From: CAZLAK01 sp964557545
Lineage (GTDB): Bacteria > Bacillota > Desulfotomaculia > Desulfotomaculales > Pelotomaculaceae
Direction: 5' to 3'
Length of the DNA stretch: 51,143 bases
Assembly: GCA_964557545.1 (NCBI GenBank)
Contig: CAZLAK010000014.1
Coordinates: forward strand, 1-51,143
Position 1 is the first letter of the stretch. Every line of letters begins with the position of its first letter. The translations under genes were made by a program, and so were the position numbers. Shown here piece by piece: positions 1 to 7,823 of this stretch. Under the pieces are notes generated by a model. It worked only from the letters and a program-made list of their open reading frames with translations. It was not told where the DNA came from and did not search any database.

Positions 1-700
1 CTGGCTGCCTGCCGGTATCTAAAAAATGGCCTGCAATGGTAGCTGCTGCCGCCGGGGCCATTACAGAGCCCATGTCCATGGGGTCACTCATACCTAAATC
101 AATTACTTCCCCCACCGTAGCACAGGTAATAACCGGCCCGCTGCCCGTACTGGTCAGGATCACAGCACCTGCTCCCGTCACAGTCCACTGAGCAGTCATA
201 GGCCGCTGAACACCGAGTTCGGTCGGAAAGCGGAACTGCCTTTCGGCAGTGCTGTAGTGACTTGAAGTGGCTACTAATACCCTGTCGGCAAAACCTCCGT
301 CGATAAGCATAGCCCCCAGGGCCAGCCCCTCGCACAAAGTTGAACAAGCGCCGTACAAGCCTAAAAAAGGGATGCCCAGCACAGCGGCAATAAAATTAGA
401 AGATGTAATCTGGTTTAAAAGGTCCCCGCACAAAAAGAAATCTATATCGGATTCTTTTAAATTAGCTTTTTCTAAAGATTTTTGCACAGCCATCAAGAGC
501 ATCCTCTGTTCCGCTTTCTCCCAGGTATCCTCACCGCAGTAAGGGTCGTAAAACACCTTGTCAAATGTTTTCCCTAAGGGTCCCTGTGCCTCCCAAGGTC
601 CCGCCACACAAGCACTAGAAATAATAACCGGGGGGTTTTGAAACCAAACACTCTGTTTCTTGCATTTTTTTAAAGCCGCCAAACCAGTAATCACCTTCAC
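1..700 (-). CDS. spoVAD: Stage V sporulation protein AD, 3' part outside window
   Basis: SpoVAD is part of the SpoVA channel, which moves dipicolinic acid into the forespore and out again at germination; the protein has a thiolase-like fold. The visible N-terminal ~233 residues show the family's conserved stretches GPLGKTFDKV, ED(S/D)IDFFLCGDLLNQ, GACST, the SSHYSTAERQFRFPTE block and DPMDMGSVMAPAA. I chose the GTG at 700, which overlaps the spoVAC TGA stop (GTGA), so the two genes are probably translationally coupled. The gene runs off the left edge, so its C-terminus and any spoVAE cannot be seen. Identity rests on close resemblance to Bacillus SpoVAD as I remember it. Confidence 0.93.
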   Translation of the reverse strand, partial: MKVITGLAALKKCKKQSVWFQNPPVIISSACVAGPWEAQGPLGKTFDKVFYDPYCGEDTWEKAEQRMLLMAVQKSLEKANLKESDIDFFLCGDLLNQITSSNFIAAVLGIPFLGLYGACSTLCEGLALGAMLIDGGFADRVLVATSSHYSTAERQFRFPTELGVQRPMTAQWTVTGAGAVILTSTGSGPVITCATVGEVIDLGMSDPMDMGSVMAPAAAATIAGHFLDTGRQP

Positions 701-1164
701 CTGTTAAAAAAGTAGTATACTACAGCAACTGCCCAAGCCGTTACTATACCCCAAACCAGTACCGGCCCGGCTACGGAAAACAGCTTGGAGCCTACGCCAA
801 AAACAAAGCCTTCTGACTTAAACTCCATGGCCGGGGAAACCATAGAATTAGCAAAACCAGTAATAGGCACAATTCCCCCAGCCCCTCCCAAACGGCTAAT
901 TTCGTCGTACACACCAATACCGGTAAGAAAAGCACCCAAAAAAATCAGAGTGGCCGATGTGGCGGCACTGGCGCTGCTGGCATCGAGCCCCAAGAGGCGG
1001 TAGGAGTTCAGAATAAGCTGCCCAACCGCACAAATTAAACCGCCCACCAAAAAAGCCCAAAAGACGTTACGCGCCAACTTGGGGCGCGGTTTAATTCGCT
1101 GGACCAGACGGGCGTACTCCTGCCTTTCTTTTTCTGATACATCCCAACGGTGAGCACCGCTCAA
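697..1164 (-). CDS. spoVAC: Stage V sporulation protein AC
   Basis: SpoVAC is a small membrane protein of the dipicolinate channel in the spore inner membrane; in Bacillus it behaves as a mechanosensitive channel. The 155-residue product has a polar N-terminus (~30 residues, with KPRPK-like basic segment), then about four hydrophobic segments near residues 32-50, 63-84, 95-110 and 128-152. The glycine-rich GGAGGIVPITGFAN segment is typical of the family. The start is TTG with an upstream GAGGTG site. It is the first gene of a spoVAC-spoVAD pair and no canonical sigma-G promoter was recognised just upstream, so transcription may also come from further upstream. Confidence 0.93.
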   Translation of the reverse strand: MSGAHRWDVSEKERQEYARLVQRIKPRPKLARNVFWAFLVGGLICAVGQLILNSYRLLGLDASSASAATSATLIFLGAFLTGIGVYDEISRLGGAGGIVPITGFANSMVSPAMEFKSEGFVFGVGSKLFSVAGPVLVWGIVTAWAVAVVYYFFNR

Positions 1165-1221
1165 AATAACATCACCTCGATTTTTAAGTTTTCCATAGCC
1201 GCCTCAGTTTTATGCAACAAT

Positions 1222-1246
1222 ACAAAAGGACACCTTTTGGTGTCCT
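1222..1246 (-). terminator. Rho-independent terminator after the dodecin gene
   Basis: An 8-bp perfect stem (AGGACACC / GGTGTCCT, 1227-1234 and 1239-1246) with a 4-nt loop is followed on the minus strand by TTTTGTATTG. It lies 18 bases past the dodecin stop codon. Confidence 0.75.
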
Positions 1247-1264
1247 GCTTCTGTGTCACTTAAG

Positions 1265-1459
1265 TCAATCAGTATGGGCGATTTTTACGTTGGCTTTATA
1301 TTCTACAAGCCGGCCGTCTTCCACATTGGCAGTTAAGTTAACAACTTCCACAGCCACGATATTCTTTACTGTCTTTGCCGCTTCGGCCACCGCTGCCTGC
1401 ACGGCACCTTTCCAACCTTCCCTGGACTCTCCCACTAATTCAGAAACTTTCACGTGCAC
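1265..1459 (-). CDS. Dodecin family flavin-binding protein
   Basis: Dodecins are ~65-residue proteins that assemble into dodecameric shells and store or buffer flavin. The 64-residue product matches the family length and layout: an N-terminal strand (VKVSELVGES), one helix with the SREGWKGAVQAAVAEAAKTV pattern, then NIVAVEVVNLTANVEDG and a closing strand ending in YKANVKIA. GTG at 1459 was chosen because an AGGAGGT site lies 11 bases upstream; the second GTG two codons later would be too far from it. The gene has its own candidate promoter and terminator although it sits between two sporulation loci. Possible roles are flavin storage in the spore or oxidative protection, which is inference. 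Confidence 0.88.
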   Translation of the reverse strand: MHVKVSELVGESREGWKGAVQAAVAEAAKTVKNIVAVEVVNLTANVEDGRLVEYKANVKIAHTD

Positions 1460-1507
1460 AGCCTAAAAACACCTCCTCGAAGTGCTCGATTTAATTTTTT
1501 AAGCAGT

Positions 1508-1537
1508 ATTATGCCTTTTTTGGTGTTTTTTATACAA
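1508..1537 (-). promoter_or_regulatory. Candidate sigma-A promoter for the dodecin gene
   Basis: On the minus strand TTGTAT (1537-1532) and CATAAT (1513-1508) are separated by 18 bases. The spacer contains two A6 tracts about one helical turn apart, which may bend the DNA. The site lies about 50 bases upstream of the GTG start. Confidence 0.45.
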
Positions 1538-1551
1538 GTTATACCATTTAT

Positions 1552-1585
1552 AAAAGCGGGCGGTGCCCGCTAAGTAGCACCGCCC
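1552..1585 (-). terminator. Terminator overlapping the 3' end of sigF
   Basis: GGGCGGTGC (minus strand 1585-1577) and GCACCGCCC (1566-1558) form a 9-bp stem followed by GCTTTTAT. The upstream arm lies inside the last codons of sigF, so the terminal Glu-Gly-Gly-Ala codons double as terminator. A second, smaller stem GCGGGC/GCCCGC overlaps it. Confidence 0.75.
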
Positions 1586-2349
1586 TCCATCAAATCTTTA
1601 AGTTTTTTTAAAGCCTGTCTTTCCAGCCTGGAAACCTGTACCTGGGATAAACCTAGTTTTTTGGCAATATCTGACTGTGTGCGGTCTTCAAAAAATCTCC
1701 AGGTAATGATTAACCTGTCCCTAGCCGGCAACCGTCCGATGATCTCTTTTACCGACAAACGGTCGATTAAAACACCCTCCCCTAACTCTTTGCTCTTCAG
1801 TTGATCGAGCAGGTAAATGGGATCGCCTTCTTCCTGGTGAAGGGTTTCGTAAATAGAAGCCGGCGACTGTACTGCTTCCAGAGCGCTCACTACTTCCTCC
1901 CTGCTGACTCCCAGTTCTAAAGCTACCTCACCGACAGAAGGCTCCCTTCCCAGCCGTGCTGTGAGCATCTCTCTTGCCTGCTGTACTCTGTGGGCAGCTT
2001 CTTTGGTGGAGCGGCTAACCTTTAGCGGCCCGTCATCCCGCAAAAATCTCCTGATTTCCCCCACAATCATCGGCACAGCGTAAGTAGAAAATTTTACATT
2101 ATAACTCATATCAAACTTGTCAATAGCCTTCATGAGCCCAATGCAGCCAATCTGGAAAAGGTCTTCTAAATCCATGCCGCGGTTAGAAAAACGCCTTACC
2201 AGGTTAAAGACCAGCTTTAAGTTGCAGTTCACCAGCTTCTCCCTGGCAGCTACATCGCCATCTTTTGCCCTTTTAAGGAGCTCTTTTGCCTCTTCATCAC
2301 TCAACAGGGGAAAGCGCGGCACATTTATACCGGCAAGCCTGCTGCCCAT
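1570..2349 (-). CDS. sigF: Sporulation sigma factor SigF
   Basis: SigF is the first forespore-specific sigma factor; it is held inactive by the anti-sigma factor SpoIIAB and released when SpoIIAA is dephosphorylated. The 259-residue product has region 2 (DLEDLFQIGCIGLMKAIDKF, near residues 61-80; the RRFLRDDGPLKVSR segment follows), region 3 and a region 4 helix-turn-helix (TQSDIAKKLGLSQVQVSRLE, near 224-243). It could be confused with SigG, but its place directly after spoIIAA-spoIIAB settles it. ATG at 2349 is preceded by a GGGGGCG site. It follows spoIIAB by 18 bases. Confidence 0.96.
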   Translation of the reverse strand: MGSRLAGINVPRFPLLSDEEAKELLKRAKDGDVAAREKLVNCNLKLVFNLVRRFSNRGMDLEDLFQIGCIGLMKAIDKFDMSYNVKFSTYAVPMIVGEIRRFLRDDGPLKVSRSTKEAAHRVQQAREMLTARLGREPSVGEVALELGVSREEVVSALEAVQSPASIYETLHQEEGDPIYLLDQLKSKELGEGVLIDRLSVKEIIGRLPARDRLIITWRFFEDRTQSDIAKKLGLSQVQVSRLERQALKKLKDLMEGGAT

Positions 2350-2367
2350 ATGCTTTCGCCCCCGCGC

Positions 2368-2817
2368 TTACTGTTCGGGGACGGCAGAAGCCGCCTTTGT
2401 GCCCAGCCTCTTACCCATAATTACAGATGTACCCTTGCCGGGCACTGAATTTACTTCCAGGTAGTCCATGAAAGACTGCATAAAAACAAAACCGAGTCCC
2501 AAACGTCCCGGGTCTGTAGAATAGGCGGGCTGAAGGGCTTTCTTTACGTCTTCAATACCCCGGCCATCGTCCTCTACCACAATTTCAATGGCTTCCCTGC
2601 TCAAAGAAGCGCTCAACCTCACCTTTTTATCGGCTGCCCCGCTGTAACCGTGGACAATGGCATTGCCTACAGCTTCTGAAACCGCCACTTTGATTTCTTC
2701 TAAATCAGACAGGGTAAAATCCAGCTGGGATGCAAACGCGGCTACGGCTACCCTGGCAAAGGCCACATTTGCCGGCAGGCTTAAAAACTCCATTTTCATC
2801 TCGTTAATTGGTTTCAT
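2368..2817 (-). CDS. spoIIAB: Anti-sigma F factor and serine kinase SpoIIAB
   Basis: SpoIIAB binds and inhibits SigF and phosphorylates SpoIIAA using ATP. The 149-residue product is a GHKL ATPase: the N box is SEAVGNAIVHGY, the G1 box VEDDGRGIED, and the G2 box GRLGLGFVFMQSF. ATG at 2817 is preferred to GTG at 2820 because a GGAGG site lies 7 bases upstream of the ATG. It lies 11 bases after spoIIAA, in the canonical spoIIA operon order. Confidence 0.96.
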   Translation of the reverse strand: MKPINEMKMEFLSLPANVAFARVAVAAFASQLDFTLSDLEEIKVAVSEAVGNAIVHGYSGAADKKVRLSASLSREAIEIVVEDDGRGIEDVKKALQPAYSTDPGRLGLGFVFMQSFMDYLEVNSVPGKGTSVIMGKRLGTKAASAVPEQ

Positions 2818-2828
2818 CACTTTCCCTC

Positions 2829-3170
2829 CTAGCCGTTGGCACCTAGGGCTTCCGATTCACTCTTGTACTCGTCAATAATCCTCAATATTCCCGATAAGTC
2901 GAGCACCCTGCGCACTTGGGGCTGCGGAGCCACGAGAAAAACTTTACCCCCATTTTTTACCACCCGCCTGTAGCGCCCGAGGAGAACACCCAGACCAGAA
3001 CTGTCAATAAAAGATAGTTTAGAGAGGTTAAACAGCAGGTTTTGCGGCTGTTCCCGGTCCAAGGCCGCCTCTACCGTGCTGCGAAAATAGTCAGCTACTC
3101 CCAAGTCGAGCTCGCCGCACGGCCGTACGACAAGGGTGCTTCCTTTTAATTCGAGGTCGACTAATAACAT
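2829..3170 (-). CDS. spoIIAA: Anti-anti-sigma factor SpoIIAA
   Basis: SpoIIAA is a STAS-domain protein that, when unphosphorylated, pulls SpoIIAB away from SigF. The 113-residue product has the STAS core with the phosphorylation segment FIDSSGLGVLLGRY; Ser57/Ser58 correspond to the site phosphorylated by SpoIIAB and removed by SpoIIE. The ATG at 3170 follows a CGGAGGTG site. It is the first gene of spoIIAA-spoIIAB-sigF. The 76-base gap upstream should hold a sigma-H promoter, but I could not see a convincing match. Confidence 0.95.
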   Translation of the reverse strand: MLLVDLELKGSTLVVRPCGELDLGVADYFRSTVEAALDREQPQNLLFNLSKLSFIDSSGLGVLLGRYRRVVKNGGKVFLVAPQPQVRRVLDLSGILRIIDEYKSESEALGANG

Positions 3171-3246
3171 ACGTGCACCTCCGTTGCTTCACCGCTTACC
3201 TATCCCCTATTGCTAAATGTTACCAGAATTTTTTTCTAATGGCAAG

Positions 3247-4398
3247 CTAAACGTGTACGTGCAAAAGTTCTGGGTAACGCAAGACCCCAAGGCGCCCCAC
3301 GTGAATGCATCTCTGGCCCGGACAGCCTGCGCCGCCTGCGTCCGGCAGGTTCCCTGGGCAAGTGCGGCTGTAAACGGCAAAAAGCGGGTACAGCAAACAC
3401 CCTTTTTTCCCGCTGTACTCTATTCCGCCGGTACCTCCCGGGTTCAAAGCACTAAAAACCGCCAGTTTCCCGCCGTCTAAAATGAGATAGGGCGGGGCAC
3501 TGCGGTACATTTTCAGGTATTCTTCTTTAAAGTTTTCCCTCTCGTCTGCCGGCAAGGCTTTCCACTCGGCTATCATGCTTTCAATTTCCGGTGCCGGCTG
3601 CCCTCCTTCAACTTCAAAAAATTTATAAACGAGCTGACAAAAATCACCCGGAACGTAAAGGGCTGTCCCGGCATCGACCATGGATTTAACCAGCCAAAAG
3701 GTATCCAGATTGCGCGGCCCCAAGCCGCCAAGACCGCCTAAAAATACCGCCCGCCTACCTTGCGGGTGGGCAAAATGGTGTCCTGTGCGGCGGTAGCCCA
3801 ACTTTTTCAAGAGGGTGACGAGCTCACGGTAAAACCCGCTTACGTCGCCGAACAAATCAAAGGGCCCACGCCAAGTTACTTCCTGTTTTCTTATTTCAAC
3901 CCAAAAGTGTTCATCCGCCAGGTCCTTCTCAGTAAGCACAAAGACAGCGTCAAAACCTTCCCGGGCGGCACTGGCCAGGGTGTGAACGAGTTTTTTCCCC
4001 ATGTTCTCAATTACTTTGACGATTACTTTGCGCTCGCGAGAGAAATTGCGGGCAATACAGGTAGCAACCGGCACATTAAAGATAACAAGGGCCACGTAAA
4101 AACCGTATTTTTTCCCCAAGCGGAGGAGGTTTGACCTCGCTTTTGCGGTAAGAGCCGTAGAATCGGCAACTGTCAGACGTCCTAATGACAGCCGCCTCTC
4201 TACGGTATAATAAAATAATTTAAAGGCCTCCCTTGAGGCCGCCAAATTGGTTTCGGAATCGGACACTAAAAGCCGGCAGCGGTCCGAGGAAACAATGGCC
4301 GAATTACTAAAGTAACGGGCAGCAAAAGTAGACTTGCCGCAGCCGGGAACACCGCAAAGCACAACCAGGCTGTTTGCTGGCAGGACAATACCGGTCAT
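3247..4398 (-). CDS. Polynucleotide kinase fused to a degenerate Pnkp phosphatase domain
   Basis: This 383-residue protein resembles the first two domains of bacterial Pnkp, the kinase-phosphatase-ligase used in RNA repair. The kinase looks intact: P-loop GVPGCGKST (16-24), SSDRCR (37-42) and an arginine-rich RNFSRERK segment (117-124). The metallophosphoesterase domain begins at WRGPFDLFGDVSG but its active-site motifs are broken. GDVHG is GDVSG (184-188), the GDLVDRGP motif is GGLGGLGP (221-228), GNHD is GDFC (251-254), and the late GHT motif is SRT (344-346). The C-terminal ligase domain is absent, and no Hen1 gene is nearby. It starts one base after the rpe stop (TAAATG), so it belongs to that operon. 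A non-catalytic RNA- or nucleotide-binding role for the second half is inference. Confidence 0.82.
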   Translation of the reverse strand: MTGIVLPANSLVVLCGVPGCGKSTFAARYFSNSAIVSSDRCRLLVSDSETNLAASREAFKLFYYTVERRLSLGRLTVADSTALTAKARSNLLRLGKKYGFYVALVIFNVPVATCIARNFSRERKVIVKVIENMGKKLVHTLASAAREGFDAVFVLTEKDLADEHFWVEIRKQEVTWRGPFDLFGDVSGFYRELVTLLKKLGYRRTGHHFAHPQGRRAVFLGGLGGLGPRNLDTFWLVKSMVDAGTALYVPGDFCQLVYKFFEVEGGQPAPEIESMIAEWKALPADERENFKEEYLKMYRSAPPYLILDGGKLAVFSALNPGGTGGIEYSGKKGCLLYPLFAVYSRTCPGNLPDAGGAGCPGQRCIHVGRLGVLRYPELLHVHV

Positions 4399-4399
4399 T

Positions 4400-5062
4400 T
4401 TAAACTTCAGCCGCCTTCTTGAGGTCGTACACCGCCTTTTTTATGTCGCCGCTGGCAAAGACCGCCGAGCCGGCCACCAGTATAGTGGCTCCCGCCTCCA
4501 CAGCAGGTCTGGCGGTTTCTGTGTTAATACCCCCATCTACCTCAATCTCCACCGATAAACCCATTTCACCGGCCATCTCCTTTACGGCCCGCACCTTGGA
4601 CAGCATTTCCGGTATAAAGGCCTGGCCCCCAAAACCGGGGTTTACTGTCATGAGCAGCACCAGATCGGCCAGGGGGAGGACGTATTCAATGGCTGTGGGG
4701 TGTGTAGCTGGATTGAGGGCTACCCCGGCCCGCACACCCAGCTCTTTTATAAACGACAAGGTGCGGTGAAGGTTAACACACGCCTCGGCATGTACTGTAA
4801 TTATGTCCGCCCCCGCCCTGACAAAGCGCTCAATGTACAATTCCGGCTTTTCTATCATGAGGTGAACGTCAAAGCCCAGTGAGCACCGCGGTCTTAAAGC
4901 TTCTACTACCGGCAAGCCAACAGAAATATTGGGCACGAAGTGACCGTCCATAACGTCTATGTGGATTAATTCGGCCCCGGCTTCTTCAACCAAAATAATG
5001 TCATCCAACAGCGCGGCAAAATTAGCCGACAGAATAGAAGGGGCCAGCTTTACCCCCGGCAC
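4400..5062 (-). CDS. rpe: Ribulose-phosphate 3-epimerase
   Basis: Rpe interconverts ribulose 5-phosphate and xylulose 5-phosphate in the pentose phosphate pathway. The 220-residue product is a full-length TIM barrel: LAPSILSANFAAL near the start, the catalytic-metal segments IHIDVMDGHFVPN and VHLMIEKP, MTVNPGFGGQAF, and VDGGIN with the phosphate-binding VAGSAVF near the end. The GTG at 5062 has an AGGAGGT site 6 bases upstream. It lies one base after rsgA, as in the Bacillus prkC-rsgA-rpe order. Confidence 0.97.
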   Translation of the reverse strand: MPGVKLAPSILSANFAALLDDIILVEEAGAELIHIDVMDGHFVPNISVGLPVVEALRPRCSLGFDVHLMIEKPELYIERFVRAGADIITVHAEACVNLHRTLSFIKELGVRAGVALNPATHPTAIEYVLPLADLVLLMTVNPGFGGQAFIPEMLSKVRAVKEMAGEMGLSVEIEVDGGINTETARPAVEAGATILVAGSAVFASGDIKKAVYDLKKAAEV

Positions 5063-5063
5063 A

Positions 5064-5963
5064 CTAATACCTCCTCTTAACTATTACTTCATCTAAAAAT
5101 TCTAAGTAATGCCGGTAACGTTCACCGCAAATACTGCCATCGGCTACCGCTGCCTTCACCGCACAGCCCGGCTCTTGGCGGTGCAGGCAGTCAGCAAAGC
5201 GGCACCTGCCGGCAACAGCTGCCATTTCGGGAAAATAACCGGACAGTTCAGACGGCTCTACAGCGGGTAAATCCAGGTTGGAAAATCCCGGAGTGTCGGC
5301 CACAAACCCCCCTTGGGGAAGGGGAATTAACTCCACGTGGCGGGTAGTATGTCTGCCCCTTTTCAGCTTAGCACTTAACTCCCCGGTCTTTAAACGCACT
5401 CCCGGCAAAATAGCGTTTAAAATTGTGGATTTGCCTACACCGGAAGGGCCGGCAAAGACAGAAGTGCTGCCTTTAAGCATGCTCAGCAATAGGTCGAGCC
5501 CCTCTCCCCTCTTAGCACTCGTCAAGACCGTCCTGTAAAGGGGCCGGTAGCGCGAAAGGAGATCTACCTGGCCGCTTGTGATCAAGTCGGCTTTGTTAAA
5601 ACAGATGAGGGGGCGCACACGGTTAATTTCCGCCATTAACAAAAGCCTGTCCAGGAGCTGCGGGCTGGGGTCCGGTTCCCTGACGGCAAAAACAATGACT
5701 GCCTGGTCAACGTTGGCAATGGGGGGCCTGGTAAGGACGGTGCGGCGCGGCAGTATTTCTTCAATGACGCCTTTGCCGCTGCTTTCCACCCTCACCAAAA
5801 CCTTATCGCCTGCGAGCACCTGCTTTTTTTCGTAGCGGAAGCGGCCCCTCAAAGAACATTCCAGCACAACGCTACCTTCCCAGACATACCCAAAACCCCC
5901 ATAGGTTCTAACCACTACGCCTTCTACCAGGTTTCCCTTGTCACTCAAAGGACTGCTCACCAA
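5064..5963 (-). CDS. rsgA: Ribosome small subunit-dependent GTPase A
   Basis: RsgA is a circularly permuted GTPase that checks late 30S subunit maturation. The ~299-residue product has an N-terminal OB fold (residues ~12-65), then the permuted G motifs in the order G4 (CFNKADL), G1 (GPSGVGKST) and G3 (DTPGFSN). A C-terminal zinc knuckle follows (CRFADCLHRQEPGCAV). The reading frame opens at TTG 5963 with GTG at 5960 close behind; the true start is uncertain because neither has a strong binding site. Either way it overlaps the end of prkC by about 20 bases, so the two are coupled. Confidence 0.95.
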   Translation of the reverse strand: MVSSPLSDKGNLVEGVVVRTYGGFGYVWEGSVVLECSLRGRFRYEKKQVLAGDKVLVRVESSGKGVIEEILPRRTVLTRPPIANVDQAVIVFAVREPDPSPQLLDRLLLMAEINRVRPLICFNKADLITSGQVDLLSRYRPLYRTVLTSAKRGEGLDLLLSMLKGSTSVFAGPSGVGKSTILNAILPGVRLKTGELSAKLKRGRHTTRHVELIPLPQGGFVADTPGFSNLDLPAVEPSELSGYFPEMAAVAGRCRFADCLHRQEPGCAVKAAVADGSICGERYRHYLEFLDEVIVKRRY

Positions 5964-7803
5964 CCAGCTTTTTATCTATATAAACCTGTACTAGGGCTTT
6001 ACCGTAATAGGGGACGTCTTTTACCACCCTTTCACCGGCCGAATGAGTGCCGGTATACACCTCGGTTGTACCCTGAACGTCCTTAACTACTATTTTAAGC
6101 TCGTGTTCTTTTTTGTCATCAGGAATTCTCGCTTCCACCCTGGCCAGCCGCCTGACCGGCCCCGGCCCTGTACTTACTGTCACCTGGACTGGTGTCCCTT
6201 GAGGAATTTCCGCTCCTGCCGGCGGATTTTGCGACACGACCTGCCCGGCAAAATACTCTGTACTGGCGGCTTTAGCTACGTTCTCGTCGAGCTTTAAACC
6301 GGCCTTTTCCAGTTCGCCGCGCGCCCTGTCTAAAGTCAAACCGGCAAGGGAAGGAACGGTGCTCATCTTGGGCGCGGGGCCTTTGCTCACATACAGTACC
6401 ACACCAGAACCCTTGGCAATTTTAACCCCTGCTTTTGGTTCCTGGTCATAGATAACCCCTTCCGGGTAGCTTTCGTTGTAATCTTCCTTGACAGCGGCTA
6501 TATTTAGGTCATTTTTACTGAGTTCTATTCTAGCCGCGTTGAGATTGGATCCCACCACGCTGGGCACAACCCTGTACTCCGGTCCCTGGCTCACGTTGAG
6601 CACTACATTTCTCGTAACCTTTATCCTCGTACCCGGCGGGGGATCTTGGGAAATAACCCTGCCAGCTGGCACCGAAGGGTGGGCACTCCTGGTCACTTGA
6701 ATGTGTTTTATGCCATAACCCCTGAGCACTTCCTGGGCTTCATCGAGCGTTTTCCCTTCTACATCCGGCATATCTACTTCGGGAACGTTAAAGTACACGC
6801 GCAGGGCCAGAGCACCCCCTGCTAGAATGACCAGCACCGCCAGCAAAAGGAAAAGCCACAGTTGGCGGCCCCGTTCGGCCTTCCTCTTTTTAACCGGCTG
6901 CTCACCGTCCTCAAAATCCTGCCTTACGGCCGGCAGAACCCTGGTAGGAAAATCGTCTGCCGGCACCGCCCAGAGGCGATCTTCCCCCGCTTTGGCCGCT
7001 TTGTAGAGGTCTTGGGCCATCTCACCGGCCGAGCGGTAACGATCACCAGGGTGTTTGGCCATGGCCCGTAAAATAATCGATTCCACCTCGGGTGAAACTT
7101 CCCGGTTAAAGCTAGAAGGCGGCGCGGGAACTTCTCTGATATGCTTTAAAGCTACCCCAATGGGTGTATCTCCCCCAAAGGGCAGCACTCCCGTGACCAT
7201 CTCGTAGAGCACAACACCCAGCGAGTAAATGTCCGAGGCGGGTCCGGCAGTTTCACCTCTGGCCTGTTCGGGGGAAAGGTAGTGAACAGAGCCAACAATA
7301 GTATCGGATTGAGTTAACGTAGCCGCTGTAGCCTCTCTGGCTATGCCGAAGTCGGTCAGCTTGGCACGCCCGCTCCGTGTAATCATGATGTTTTGGGGCT
7401 TTACGTCCCTGTGGACTATATTGTTTTCGTGGGCATGCTGAAGGGCTTCCGCTACCTGCCCGGCAATTTCAGCGGCAAACCGCAGCTCAACTCTGCCTTC
7501 CCTTTTAATCAGGCTCTTTAAGTTTTCGCCCTCAACGTACTCCATCACCAGGTAATGGATATCACCTTCACGGCCAACATCGTAAATGCTGACGATGTTG
7601 GGGTGGGAAAGCCTGGCTACCGCCTGGGCCTCCCGGCGAAACCTCTCAACAAAGTCTTCATCGCCAGTGAACTCAGGACGCAGCACTTTAATTGTGACCA
7701 GCCTGTTTAAAAATGTATCCCGAGCTTTATAGACCACGGCCATGCCGCCGCCGCCCAACTGCTCCAATACTTCGTACCGGTTTCCCAGAAGCCTGCCAAT
7801 CAA
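5941..7803 (-). CDS. prkC: Ser/Thr protein kinase with three PASTA domains
   Basis: PrkC/PknB-type kinases sense muropeptides or lipid II and control cell-wall growth, division and germination. The 620-residue product has a Hanks kinase domain: glycine loop GGGGMAVVYKARD, ATP lysine in TIKVLRPE, catalytic HRDVKPQN, DFGIA and SPEQARG. A basic linker and one membrane helix follow (LWLFLLLAVLVILAGGALAL, ~318-337), then three extracellular PASTA repeats (~348-413, 415-482, 483-551). A C-terminal ~70-residue beta-rich tail carries no recognisable PASTA signature. TTG at 7803 has an AGAGGTG site 8 bases upstream. It is paired with the PP2C phosphatase upstream, its likely opposing enzyme. Confidence 0.95.
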   Translation of the reverse strand: MIGRLLGNRYEVLEQLGGGGMAVVYKARDTFLNRLVTIKVLRPEFTGDEDFVERFRREAQAVARLSHPNIVSIYDVGREGDIHYLVMEYVEGENLKSLIKREGRVELRFAAEIAGQVAEALQHAHENNIVHRDVKPQNIMITRSGRAKLTDFGIAREATAATLTQSDTIVGSVHYLSPEQARGETAGPASDIYSLGVVLYEMVTGVLPFGGDTPIGVALKHIREVPAPPSSFNREVSPEVESIILRAMAKHPGDRYRSAGEMAQDLYKAAKAGEDRLWAVPADDFPTRVLPAVRQDFEDGEQPVKKRKAERGRQLWLFLLLAVLVILAGGALALRVYFNVPEVDMPDVEGKTLDEAQEVLRGYGIKHIQVTRSAHPSVPAGRVISQDPPPGTRIKVTRNVVLNVSQGPEYRVVPSVVGSNLNAARIELSKNDLNIAAVKEDYNESYPEGVIYDQEPKAGVKIAKGSGVVLYVSKGPAPKMSTVPSLAGLTLDRARGELEKAGLKLDENVAKAASTEYFAGQVVSQNPPAGAEIPQGTPVQVTVSTGPGPVRRLARVEARIPDDKKEHELKIVVKDVQGTTEVYTGTHSAGERVVKDVPYYGKALVQVYIDKKLVGEQSFE

Positions 7804-7823
7804 TCGCTTTCACCTCTTATTTC

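Noticed and set aside
3171..3246. Sigma-H promoter for the spoIIA operon
   Set aside because: One is expected here, but I could not find an RNAGGAWWW and GAAT pair with correct spacing, so I did not annotate it.
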